Assembly (NCBI GenBank): GCA_937981555.1 | Contig: CALJOK010000053.1 | Location: 49,227 to 113,226 of the forward strand | Origin: an uncultured Saprospiraceae bacterium | GTDB lineage: Bacteria; Bacteroidota; Bacteroidia; Chitinophagales; Saprospiraceae | Length of the DNA: 64,000 nt | Direction: 5' to 3' | Shown here: positions 18,201-30,200 of the stretch, piece by piece | Layout of the letters: every line of letters begins with the position of its first letter | How positions within the stretch are numbered: position 1 is the first letter of the stretch | Made by a program: the position numbers and the translations under genes | Notes under the pieces: model-generated | What the model was told of the DNA's origin: nothing | The model's input: only the letters and a program-made list of their open reading frames with translations | Database searches by the model: none

Positions 18201-21200
18201 CAGTCTCAACTATAAATACTCCTTATAATACCATTAGTGCTTCTACTGGAAATGGAGGAATTGGAGGAACACAAGGTAGTGATGCTTTTGGAAATACTGG
18301 GAATCGGTATTATGAAGGATTAATGGATAACGCATTTTTTCATAATACCGCTTTGACTACTTCTCAGGTTTTAGATTTAGCTAATAATAATGGAGATAGA
18401 ACTGATCTTTCTCAAGGTATTTATAACATTGAAATTACGGATGCTAATGGTTGTAAAGAAACAGCTAATATTACTATTAATGAGCCAACAGAGTTAATTC
18501 TGGTAACGAATGAAAGTAACATTTCATGTAATGGAGGAAATGATGGAGTTGCTAGAGTCGTTGCATCTGGTGCAACAGCTCCTTACACTTATTCTTGGGG
18601 AGGAACAGAAACAAGAGATAGCCTTACTGGACTTTCCATTGGTGATTACACTGTAACGGTAACTGATAATAATGGATGTTCAGATACAGTAACCGTAACA
18701 ATATCAGAACCTACTGTTTTAACTGCAAATGCAACTGGACAGGATGCAAATTGTAATGGATCAAATGATGGTCAAATTTCCTTAACTGTAAATGGAGGAA
18801 CACCAACCTATACTTATGTTTGGTCAGGAGGTGGGGGAACTTCCCAAAATCCAACTGGACTTAGTGCCAATACTTATACGGTAACAGTTACAGATGGCAA
18901 TGGATGTACTGTCACAGCTAGCACTATAGTAAATGAACCTTCTGCTTTATCAAATACTAATTCAGTATCAGATATAAGTTGTAATGGTGAAACAGATGGA
19001 TCAATTACAACTACAGCAACTGGAGGAACTATTAACTATAGTTACAGTTGGACTAACGGAGGAACGACTCCTTCGATTTCAAATCTAACTGTAGGAACTT
19101 ATACCGTAACTGTTACAGATGCAAATGGGTGTACGAGTACTGCTTCAAGTAGTATTTCAGAACCAACTAGTATAGTAATTGGAAGTTCTATTACGGATGT
19201 AAGTTGTAATGGCGGAGATGATGGGGGAGTTATTAGTTTAACAGTAACAGGAGGGAGTCCAGGGTATACTTATTTGTGGAGTGATATGGATGTAGAAGCC
19301 TATTATGGATTTGAACAATCAATGAATGATGAAACAGGAAATAATCATAATCCATTGGGAGGAGTAGGAGTAGAAGATTATGCTCTAGATAATATAGAAA
19401 GAGATTATGCTTTTAATTTTAATGGAGGGACTAAGATTGAATATGAAGAAGATAATACATTTTTAAATGGGACTATTTCCACATTTAGTGTTTCAATGTG
19501 GGTAAAACCTGACAACTTTACTGGGAATCAAGTTTTATTTGATATGGGGGGAGTGAGTGCTGGTTTTGGAATTAGATTAAGTGGAACTGATTTACAAGTT
19601 GGAGTTAATGAATCATTTACATTATATGGTTTGCAATATCCATTTCCAAATGACGGTGCTTGGCATCATATCACCATTACTTTTGATAATGGTGATTTGG
19701 TGTTGTATTTTGATGGGATAGATTTAGGAACGTATAATTCTGGAGTTGGGTCTGTATCTATTGCAAATAATCAAGAAGGTGGCTTAGGAGGAACCTTTGG
19801 AACAGATGCATTTGGAGGTGCTGGGAATTTCTTTTATGATGGATTAATGGATGGAGTGGGATATTATAACAATGCACTTACAGCTCAACAAGTTACGGAG
19901 GTGATGGTAAATGATGGAACAAGAGATCTTTTGTCCGCGGATACATATGTTGTAACAGTTATTGATGCGAATGGATGTTTAGCTACTCAATCACTTAGTG
20001 TTATTGAGCCACCCGCACTTACTATTAGTAATACTAAAGTAGACATTGGTTGTAATGGCTCATTGAGTGGAGAAATTGATATTACTGTTGGAGGAGGAAC
20101 TCCAAATTATTCTTATGTTTGGTCAAATTCTGCAACTACCCAAGATTTAACAGGACTTGCTCCTGGAGACTATACTGTTACTGTTTCTGATAATAATGGA
20201 TGTACAATATTATTAACTGAGACCATTTTAGAACCAACTAGTTTGAGTGTTTCTACTCAAAGAACGATTAACTATAGCGGTAGCGATGTTAGTTGTGCTG
20301 GGAATAGTGATGGAGCGGTAGAGGTAATTATTAGTGGAGGAACTCCTGGTTATAATGTTTCATGGAGTTCAGGACAAACCACTCAACAAATAAATAGCCT
20401 TGCTGCAGGAACCTATACAGTAACAGTTACTGATAATAGTGGCTGTACTGGAACTTCACAAATTACGTTATCTGCTCCTCCGAGTATTAATTTATCAGTT
20501 GACAGAACTATAGATTATACGAATGAGGATGTTAGTTGTAATGGTGCTACTGATGGAGCATTGGGTACAACGGTAAGCGGTGGTTCAGGAACTTATACCT
20601 ATTCCTGGAGCAATGGATTTACAACAAGTGGAATCACTAACTTAGGAATTGGAACTTATACCGTAACTGTTACCGATGGATTTGGATGTACTGTGACAGC
20701 AAGTGATGTAGTAAGTGAGCCAAGTGTATTGACTACTATGGTTTCATTAAACGGAACATTTGGAAGTTCAGGAGTAAGTTGTGCAGGTGCATCAGATGGA
20801 AATATTATTTCTGCCTCTTCAGGAGGAACAACGGGCTATACTTATTTATGGAATGGTGGACAAACTACAGCTGACTTAAATAATATTGGAGCTGGTGTAT
20901 ATATGCTAACTGTTACTGATGCGAATAGTTGTACAGCTGCAGATACAATAACAATTACAGCACCTTCTGATTTAAGTTTTACTACAAGTTATTCTGATTT
21001 GACGGATTGTGGAGTTGATGATGGAGCGATTGCAATCAATGCATCAGGTGGAACAGGAAGTTATGAGTATTCTATAGATGGAACGATTTGGCAAACAACT
21101 AATACGTTTTATAATCTAGCTGCAGGTACCTATAATGCTTACGTTAGAAATGATGTAGGAACTTGTGTACAAGGTCCAAAGACAGTTGTGATTAATGTTC

Positions 21201-24200
21201 CCGAAGCACCAATTGTCAATAATACCGTTTTGATCAATCCATCATCAGATGTCAGTACCGATGGAAGTATTATTGTAAATGCCTCAGGTAATGGAGTCCA
21301 ATTAAATTATCAATTAGAAGGAGTAACGGGCTGGCAAACAAGTTCTGTTTTTTCTAACCTGACCGAAGGTATTTATACGATTAAAGTAAAATATTATAAT
21401 CAAACTTGTGAGACATCAACCATTGTAGAATTAGTTGCAGGAGGTGGAGTAGTTGGAGGAAATCAAAATACGGATTATTGTTCAGGAGATATTAATAGTG
21501 GGCAATTAGTAGAGATGTATTATATCCCATTTCCTGAAGATCAAGTATTAAAATCATTAAGCACGTTCAATGATGCTAGTTGTGGATTTGGAGATATTCC
21601 ACTTAACCCGATTCAAAGTTATGTTTCTATTGGAGTAATTGATGTAGGAACTATTATTTACTATGATCATTGGGAAGATGGCTACGAGCCAAATTTAGGT
21701 TTTCCAATTCAAAGTACAACAGAAGTGTGGGGAGATGGAGATATTACCAATGGAACAGCACCTGGATATGAAGGTAACGATTTGTTTCAATCTTCGGATA
21801 ATATAATTTTATCTGAAGCAATAGACACTACAGCTGCCATAAGACTTGCTACAATTGATTATGATGGAGGTGATAAAATAGCTAGTCGTGGAAATATTAC
21901 CATGACCAGATTAGCCTGGGCATCTGGATTACAAACATTGTTAGCTGGAGCATTAGAAGTTTATCCAGTTCCATATTGGGGAACAGATTATGAGATACCT
22001 GTAGGGGTAAATTATTTGGTTAACGATATGTTTGAATATACTGGATTAGTAATAATGGCAAGTGAAAATAATACTACGGTTAATCTTGATCTAGATGGCA
22101 TAGCTGGAGTCGAAACAACAATTGTCTTAAATGAAGGAGAAAGTCATTTGGTTAATGGAAATGTAAATAGAGGAGGAACAATTCAAGCTTCTAGCCCTGT
22201 TCAAGTTGATTTGGTAACTGGAGACTTTTGTGCAGGATGGGAAACAAGATGGTTTACATTAAAACCAACGGAACAATGGAGTAATGCTTACTACACTCCT
22301 GTATCTACGGTTGCTACTGCTCCAACTTATATCCATGTTTATAATGGAAATTCAACTACAATTACCATTAATTGGGAAACTAATGCAGGAACACAAACGG
22401 CATTTACCGTTAATGCAGGAGAAACGGAATGGGTAGAAATTCCTGATGGGAGTGGAGCTAGTTTTTCATCAAGTGGCGGAGAAGATTTTTATGCTATTGG
22501 AACAATCGGTTCTAATGGTGGATCTGCTTTTGATTGGGGATTTGCATTAATACCAGAAGATCAACTTTCTCCTCAGATTACTTTAGTTAGTCTTGCTCCA
22601 GGTATTGATCCAACGATTCCTGTACCGAGTACAACGAGTGACATTTCTAAAACAAGTTGGAGTGTACACTATGTTGATAGTGAAGAAACAGTTGGTGAAA
22701 GTGCACCAGCAACAAATGTATTTGATGGAGACAATAGTACATACTGGCATACTCAATGGTCAGGAGCTAATCCTACTCATCCTCATGAATTACAAATAGA
22801 TTTAGGGAATGATCATGATATAGTAGGTTTTAAATATCAACCTCGAGCGAATTGTACCTATACGACCAACACCTATAATAATCCAAATGATGTAATAATA
22901 GATGTAGGTGCAGGTGCGACTTATATCTCAGATATTGTGGTGGGGACGACAGGAATTGTATCTGATTTGAATATTGATATTTTGAATATAACTCATTCAT
23001 GGGTTGGAGATTTAGATATTTCTTTAACTAGTCCATCAGGTACTGTGGTCAGTTTATTTGTAAATGAATGTGGTGATAATGATGATATATTTATTGGCTT
23101 AGATGATGAAGCAGCTTCTGGATATGGTTGTCCTCCTACTGGTGGAGGTGATTTCTTGCCATTTGGTAGTTTAGCTGATTTTGATGGAGAAACAGTAACG
23201 GGAACATGGAGACTTACCGTTGTCGATGGAGCGACTGGTGATGGAGGTCAGATAAATGATTGGGGGATGGAAATAAATCTTCAATCTTGTACAGGAGGAG
23301 TACAGAATGGAGGAATTGCTAACTATGAATTTTATGTAAGTTCAGATGGTGTGAATTGGGGAAGTGCAAATGTAACAGGTACTTTTCCTAATTCTACAAA
23401 TGTTCAAGAAGTTAATTTTACAAATGAAACAGGGAGATATGTTAGAATTGTTGCAAATTCAGAATTATACGGAAACCCTTGGACAACCATAGCAGAATTA
23501 GATGTTATTGAAAGTGTTTTACAAAACGATCCTAGTGAAAATTATTCTCCAGTTTGGATTACAGCTGCACACCCAACAGGGAGTGCAAGTGTAACTAATA
23601 TAAATGTTTGTGTAGATTTTAATGGAGATGGAGGAAGTGAAGTGGATGGTAATGGAATTACATATGATTCATTATTTGTAATGAGTGATTTGGATAGAGT
23701 TAAAATACTAGATGCAGATGGCGATCAAACAGGTATGAGAATATGGGTATGTGATGGATCAGATGCCATTATTGCAGGTGCATGGGGGCAAGATCCAAGT
23801 ACAGCACCTACTGGTTTTCCTGCAATTGATCTTGGGGTTGGGTTACCGAATGGTATTCCTTTTTCTACTTCGAAATGTGTCAATTTAAGTAGAGATTATA
23901 ATTTGGATGGAGACTTTGATGAATGTGATGAAGTCATCTATACCATCATTGTAGAAAATACAGGGGTACTTCCTCTTTCTGTTGGATCATTAAATATTGT
24001 AGATACATTACCTTCAGGAATAACTTATATAGAAAATACGACCATTTCAAGAATTAACGGAGTCAACGATACTATTCAAGATGAAACTTCGACAGCAAGT
24101 GTTTTTCCATTAGATGAAAATGGAATTTCCTATAATTCAGTTATTCAACCAGGGGATTCAATTATTCTATTTTTCCAAGCAACCATAGATGACTTGACTG

Positions 24201-27200
24201 GAAATGGAACGACGATTACGAATCAAGCTTATGTAAGTAATTTTCAAACTCAATTTGTTCCTGAGGTTACTTTCCCTGTTGATAATCCTGAGAACCCATT
24301 CTTAACTGGGGTGCCTTCAGATATGACGGTAGAATGTGATTCGGTTCCAATCGCACCTTTATTGAATGAGCCTAATTGTACATTTAGTAATGTTGATTAT
24401 CCTGCAGCTCAAACTGCAGGCACAACTGCTATGGATGCTCAAGCTATTTCAGGAGATGGTGTAACGGCTACCTTTAATTTATTAGAAGGAGGAATAGCAG
24501 AGGAATTTAGAATTGCAGATAATTTATATCCAAGAGATGCTTTGCAAAGTATTCCATGTGGAGCTTCTACAAAAGCAATTGATTTCCAAATTCAACAAGC
24601 AGAAAGTAATGGTCGATATGGATCAGATTCTATTGCTGTTTTTGAAATAGATTTTTCACAACCCGTAGAAAATTTATCATTTAGCATTCTCGATTTAGAT
24701 GAAAGTTTATTTAGTGTAGATGCGGTGGAAGTAAAAATATTTGATGGATCTAATACAGAGATAGATTATGACTGTGGATATTTTACTCTAAATAGTAATG
24801 TGGATTGGATAGGAGGTAAAGAATTTCAAGCATTGGATAACACAGATGGATATTTACCAGTAGCAGATAATGATGCTGAAGGAGATGTCCGATTTACGTT
24901 TTATAATTTATTAGTAAAGCGAGTTGAAATTACTTTAAAAAATAACTGGAATTCATCAAGTACTTCTTCAGGAACTACGGCTTCCACTTTTGCAGCATAC
25001 ATGACTGCTAATCCAGGTATTTCTCATGGAGTTGGAATTGGACAAATTTGTTATTGTATTCCAGGTACTAATGAAGGAACTATATTCGTATCAAATGATT
25101 GTGCAGGATTAGATTCTACTTCTTACACAGAAGTTAGAACAGATGGAAGTTGTGATTCAGATTATACCTTAACTCGAACATGGACAGCAACGGACCATTG
25201 TGGAAATGATTCGACGATGACTCAAGTGATCTCTGTAGTTGATAATACTCCTCCTGTAATATTTGGAGTACCAGCAGATATTACTGCAACTCCTTCTACT
25301 ATTCCAGTTGCACCTCCTACGGATTGTTCGGATGGAGTGAATATCGCTCTAGGAAAAACTGCTACTCAATCAAGTCTTGATTACTCAATGCCTGCAGGTA
25401 ATGCTGTGGATGGAGATTTAAATAATTTTAATCATACGGTAGGAAGTGGTGATCCTCAATCTTGGTGGCAAGTAGACTTAGGGTCAATAGAAAATATTAG
25501 CGTTTTAGATATTTATAATAGAGTAAGTTGTTGTCAGTCAAGAACTTCTAATTATTATATATTGGTTTCTGAAACTCCGTTTTCTTCCAATGATTTGACG
25601 GCACTTTTAGATGATCCAAATGTTGCGAGTTATTATCAATCAACTCAAGCTGCTTTTCCAACTACCATAAATATTAGTAGAACGGGGAGATATGTAAGAG
25701 TTCAATTGACCAGTACAAGTGATCCAATGAATATCGCAGAGGTGATGGTTTATGGAAGTGTATCTAATTGTATAACGGCCTTAGATGGATGTGATAGTTA
25801 CCCAGCTATTACATTTACGGAAAATGTAGTTTCTAATACATGTAATTATACAATTGAAAGAATATGGACAGCTATTGATGAGTGTGGAAATATTCAAAGA
25901 GATACGCAAGAAATTTTTGTAGAAGCAATTCTTTCCGCAACAGATACAATTACATCTGATTATAATGGAAGAGATATAAGTTGTAACGGAGCAAGCGATG
26001 GAGCTGCTCATGTAATTGCAGTTGGTGGAGTTAGACCATTTAGTTATGCTTGGTCATCAGGGATAAGTGTAGACTCTTTTGCAATTGGTTTAAGTGCAGG
26101 TACTTATACTGTAACTGTTACAGATGATAATGGATGTACTACATTAAGAAATATAACATTAAGTGATCCACCTGCGATTGATTTGACTGCTCAAGCAACT
26201 TCCGGAAATGCAACCTATCAAATAAGTTGTAACGGCGCCAGCGATGGTACAGCCTTCGCAGTTGCTACCAATGGTACAGGAACAATAACTTATGAGTGGA
26301 GTACAGGAGCAACAACTCAAGCGGTAAGTGGATTGAGTGTAGGAACCTATACGGTAACAGCAACAGATGCAAATCTGTGTCAAACTACAACAACAGTTAA
26401 TTTCATCCAACCTGGACCATTGCAAATAAATACTAGCGTGGTCTCTGAAGTCTCGTGTGTTGGAGGAGATGATGGAAGTGTATTGGCTACTCCTTCTGGA
26501 GGAGTTACTCCATATTCTTTGCTTTGGAATACTAATGATACAGGTCCAATTTTATCCGACTTATCAGTTGGGACATATTCGATTACCGTAACAGATGGAA
26601 ATGGATGTACCACTTCAGGATCAGTTACTTTAAATAACCCAACCCCAATTACTATTAGCTTTAATATTGATAATCAAATCAGTTGTCAAGGTGGAAATGA
26701 TGGACAAATTACGGCTAGTGCTAGTGGAGGATCAGGAGGTTATTCTTACACTTGGGATAATTCAGTTAGTGGAGCGACTAATCCTAATTTAAGTATTGGG
26801 AAATATATTGTGACGGTAACGGATGGGAGTTCGTGTATTCAAGTGGACTCTATAACCTTGACCAATCCAAATGCATTAAATGCATTGATTTCGGTTACGT
26901 CAGATTTTAATGGAGAAAATACAAGTTGTGAAGAGGAAAGTGATGGTCGAGTAAAAGTATTTAGTTCAGGAGGAACTTCGCCATACACTTATTTATGGAG
27001 TGATGCGGGAGGAACTACGATTGATAGTTTAAGTGGTGTTCCAGCCGGAATTTATACAGTAACCATTACAGATAATAATTCTTGTACAACTACTGCAAGT
27101 ATAGAAGTAGAAGATCCAGTTCTCTTAGTTGCAGAAGCAGGTTTAGATCAGAGTACTTGCTCAAATTTTGATGTGAGATTCGGAGCAACCGGGACAGGAG

Positions 27201-30200
27201 GAGTTTTAAATTATACTTACTTATGGAGCACGGGAGCAACGACTGATAGTATTACAATTAACTCAGCAGTTGATTCGACATTTTATGTAACTATAACTGA
27301 TGCAAATAATTGTACCTCTATAGATTCAGTTGCTGTAACAATTATTCCATGTACAGAAATTTGTGATAATGGAATAGATGATGATTTTGATGGATTGATT
27401 GATTGTGATGATCCAGATTGTTTTTCATTTGCAATAGCATTTGTTTCGTCTGATTATAATGGAGAAGATATAAGTTGTATGGGAGCATCGGATGGAGAAG
27501 CTACGGTTCGACCTACAGGAGGTAAATCACCTTATAGTTATTTATGGAGTGATCCTTTAGGACAGACAGATACAACGGCTACAGGATTGGATGAAGGAAA
27601 TTATACTGTGACAGTAACCGATGATAATGGTTGTTCTGTTACTGCAAATGTTACGCTTCAAGATCCTGCAGATTTATCGCTTTCAGTAATGGATTATAGT
27701 GCAACGGTAAGTTGTATAGGAAGTACTGATGGTTTTATTGATGTTTCGGTATTAGGAGGAACTACTCTTACTGGGACAGATTATATTTATGCATGGAGCG
27801 TAGGTGGTTTTACCACTCAAGATATTAGTCCCCCATTAGGAGCAGGAACTTATACGGTGACCGTTACAGATGTTAATAATTGTCAAGCAACAACCTCTGT
27901 AACTATTGGAGAACCAATAGCCGTTGATGCTGGTGCAACCATTGCATCTGCTTTTGGTTCAAGCTCAGAAGGATTAAGTTGTTCAGGAGGAACAGATGGA
28001 TTGATTGTGGCATCAGCAACTGGAGGAGATGGATCTTATGATTATTCATGGAGTAATGGTTCCACTAATGATTCTTTGATTAATGTTGGAGCAGGAACTT
28101 ATACGGTAACGATCACAGATGGATCTACTTGTAGTTCAACCGCTTCGGTTACTTTAACTGATCCACCATTGTTGAGTTTGTCAAGTACTGCAACTGCAGC
28201 TTCAGGTTGTAGTGTTCCTGATGGAACTATTACAATTACCTCTTCTGGAAGTACGGGTGATTTAGAATATAGTATTGATAATACTAATTGGTTGCCTTCC
28301 AATACTTTTACAAATATATCAAGTGGAACTTATTCAGTATATGTTAGGAATACAGATCAAACTTGTTTTGCTGGGCCAGAAACAGTTGTAATTGATGAAC
28401 CAGTTGGGCCAACTATTTTTAGTGCAGCTGCAATTAATCCTCAAGCGATAGGCAGTAGCGATGGTGAAATTTTGGTTGAAGCAACAGGAGAAAGTAGTCC
28501 ATTAGAATATCGATTAGTTGGTGTAACACCTTGGCAAACAAGTTCTTATTTTCAAGGACTCGATGCAGGTAATTATATAATTGAAGTTAGAAATCAAGGA
28601 GGAGATTGTCCTGTACAAAGACCAATAACATTAATTGTTGGAGGTAGTTTATTTGGAGATTCAGGAGCGTCATATTGTTCTGATGATTTCTCAAATGAGC
28701 AAATTTCTGAAATTTATTATATTCCAATTCCTGAAGATCAAGCCCTAAACTCATTAGAGCAATTATATCCAAGTTCGTGTGGAGCTTCAGCTTTACCTGT
28801 CAGTCCTATTCGGTCTTACGTTTCAATAAGTATCGTAGAGAGCGATGCAAGAATTTATTATGATCATTGGGAAGATGGTTTTGAAAATGATTTAGGAAAT
28901 ATTATTCAGACTACAACAGCAGTATGGGGAGATGGTAATTTGGCTAATGGAGTTGCTCCTGGATATCCTTCTGATATTTTAGCAGCGGGTGATGTAATTA
29001 TTTTGGATGAAAATGTAGATCCCGTTACTCGATCAGCAGTTATTGATTATGATGGTGGAGATAAAATTGCGACTACAGGAAATTTAGCGATTACAAGATT
29101 AGCATGGGCTTCTGGATCAGGAACATATTTAGCTGGTGCGGTTGAAATTTATCCTACAGTAAATTGGGGGAGAAATTTTGTCTTGCCAGTAGGGGAAGAT
29201 TATTTAGTCAATGAGATGTTTGATTATGTTGGAGCTACGATCATGGCATTTGAAAATAATACCTCGATAAGTATTGATGCAGATGCGGATGGATCAGCGG
29301 AGACAACGATCACTTTAAATGAAGGAGAAAGTTATTTGATCAATGGAGGAATTAATGTAGCGGCAACAATTGATGCTAATAAAGATGTACAAGTACATCT
29401 ATTGACTGGAAATATTTGCGCCTCTTATGAAGGACGTTGGATTACTCTTACTCCTAGAAATCAATGGAGTGATAGTTACTATAATCCTGTTTCGACTCAG
29501 TTAGATCCAATTTATCCAGATAGTATTTTCAATGATCCAACTTATGTGCATATCCATAATCCAAATAGTAATTTGATCAATGTACAATGGGAAACAGATG
29601 CAGGCGCACAACCGAATATTAACGTACCAGCAGGAGCAACTGCTTGGGTAGAAATTCCAGCAGGAACTGGTTCTCATTTTTATACAAGTTCAGGTACGGA
29701 GTTTTATGCCATCGCAACTATTGGTTCAGCTGGAGAGACTTTTATGCATGATTGGGGATTTGGTTTGATTCCACAAGATCAGTTGACTCCTCAAATTACC
29801 ATGGTTGGTTTTGCTCCAGGGCAAGATCCTACTTACACAGGAGCGAGCACAAGTAATACTGCTCCTGTTTGGTTAACTGGAAATTATCCATCAGGAAGTT
29901 CTTTCTCTGGAAATATCACAATTTGTGTAGATTATAATGGAGATGGCGGTGGGTTACTAGATATCAATGGAGTACCATATGATGTGAGTTATTCATTAAA
30001 TCCTTTAAGTCAATTAAAAATTACAGATCCAGATGGAAATCAAACTGGAATGAGAATTTGGGTTTGTGATAATAGTGATGCCTTTGTTGCAGGTGCGTGG
30101 GGACAAGATCCATTAGTATCAACTGGCTCAGGTTTAGAAGAAATTGATTTAGGAACTGGACTGCCAAATGGTATTCCATTCAATACAAATGAATGTGTTG

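Larger units (their letters stand above)
14411..21450 (+). repeat. SprB repeat array A (about 20 canonical units plus 2 variants)
   Basis: Units of about 75-82 residues follow the pattern ISCNGxxDGxIxxxxSGG, then PYTYxWSNGxTT, then LSAGTYTVTVTDxNGC and TITEP. The first cysteine and the one after TVTD are kept in nearly every unit. The last two units (from ~20976) lack the W-S-N-G strand and end in YVRN- or KVKYY-type strands, acting as an array cap before the IgGFc-like block. Neighbouring units share long stretches at DNA level, especially around acttatacngtaacngt. Confidence 0.92.

Noticed and set aside
14411..21450. Regular DNA repeats that could suggest a CRISPR array or tandem satellite
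   Set aside because: The period is about 225-245 bp, always in frame, and translates to SprB repeats; units vary internally and there are no short identical repeats with unique spacers.
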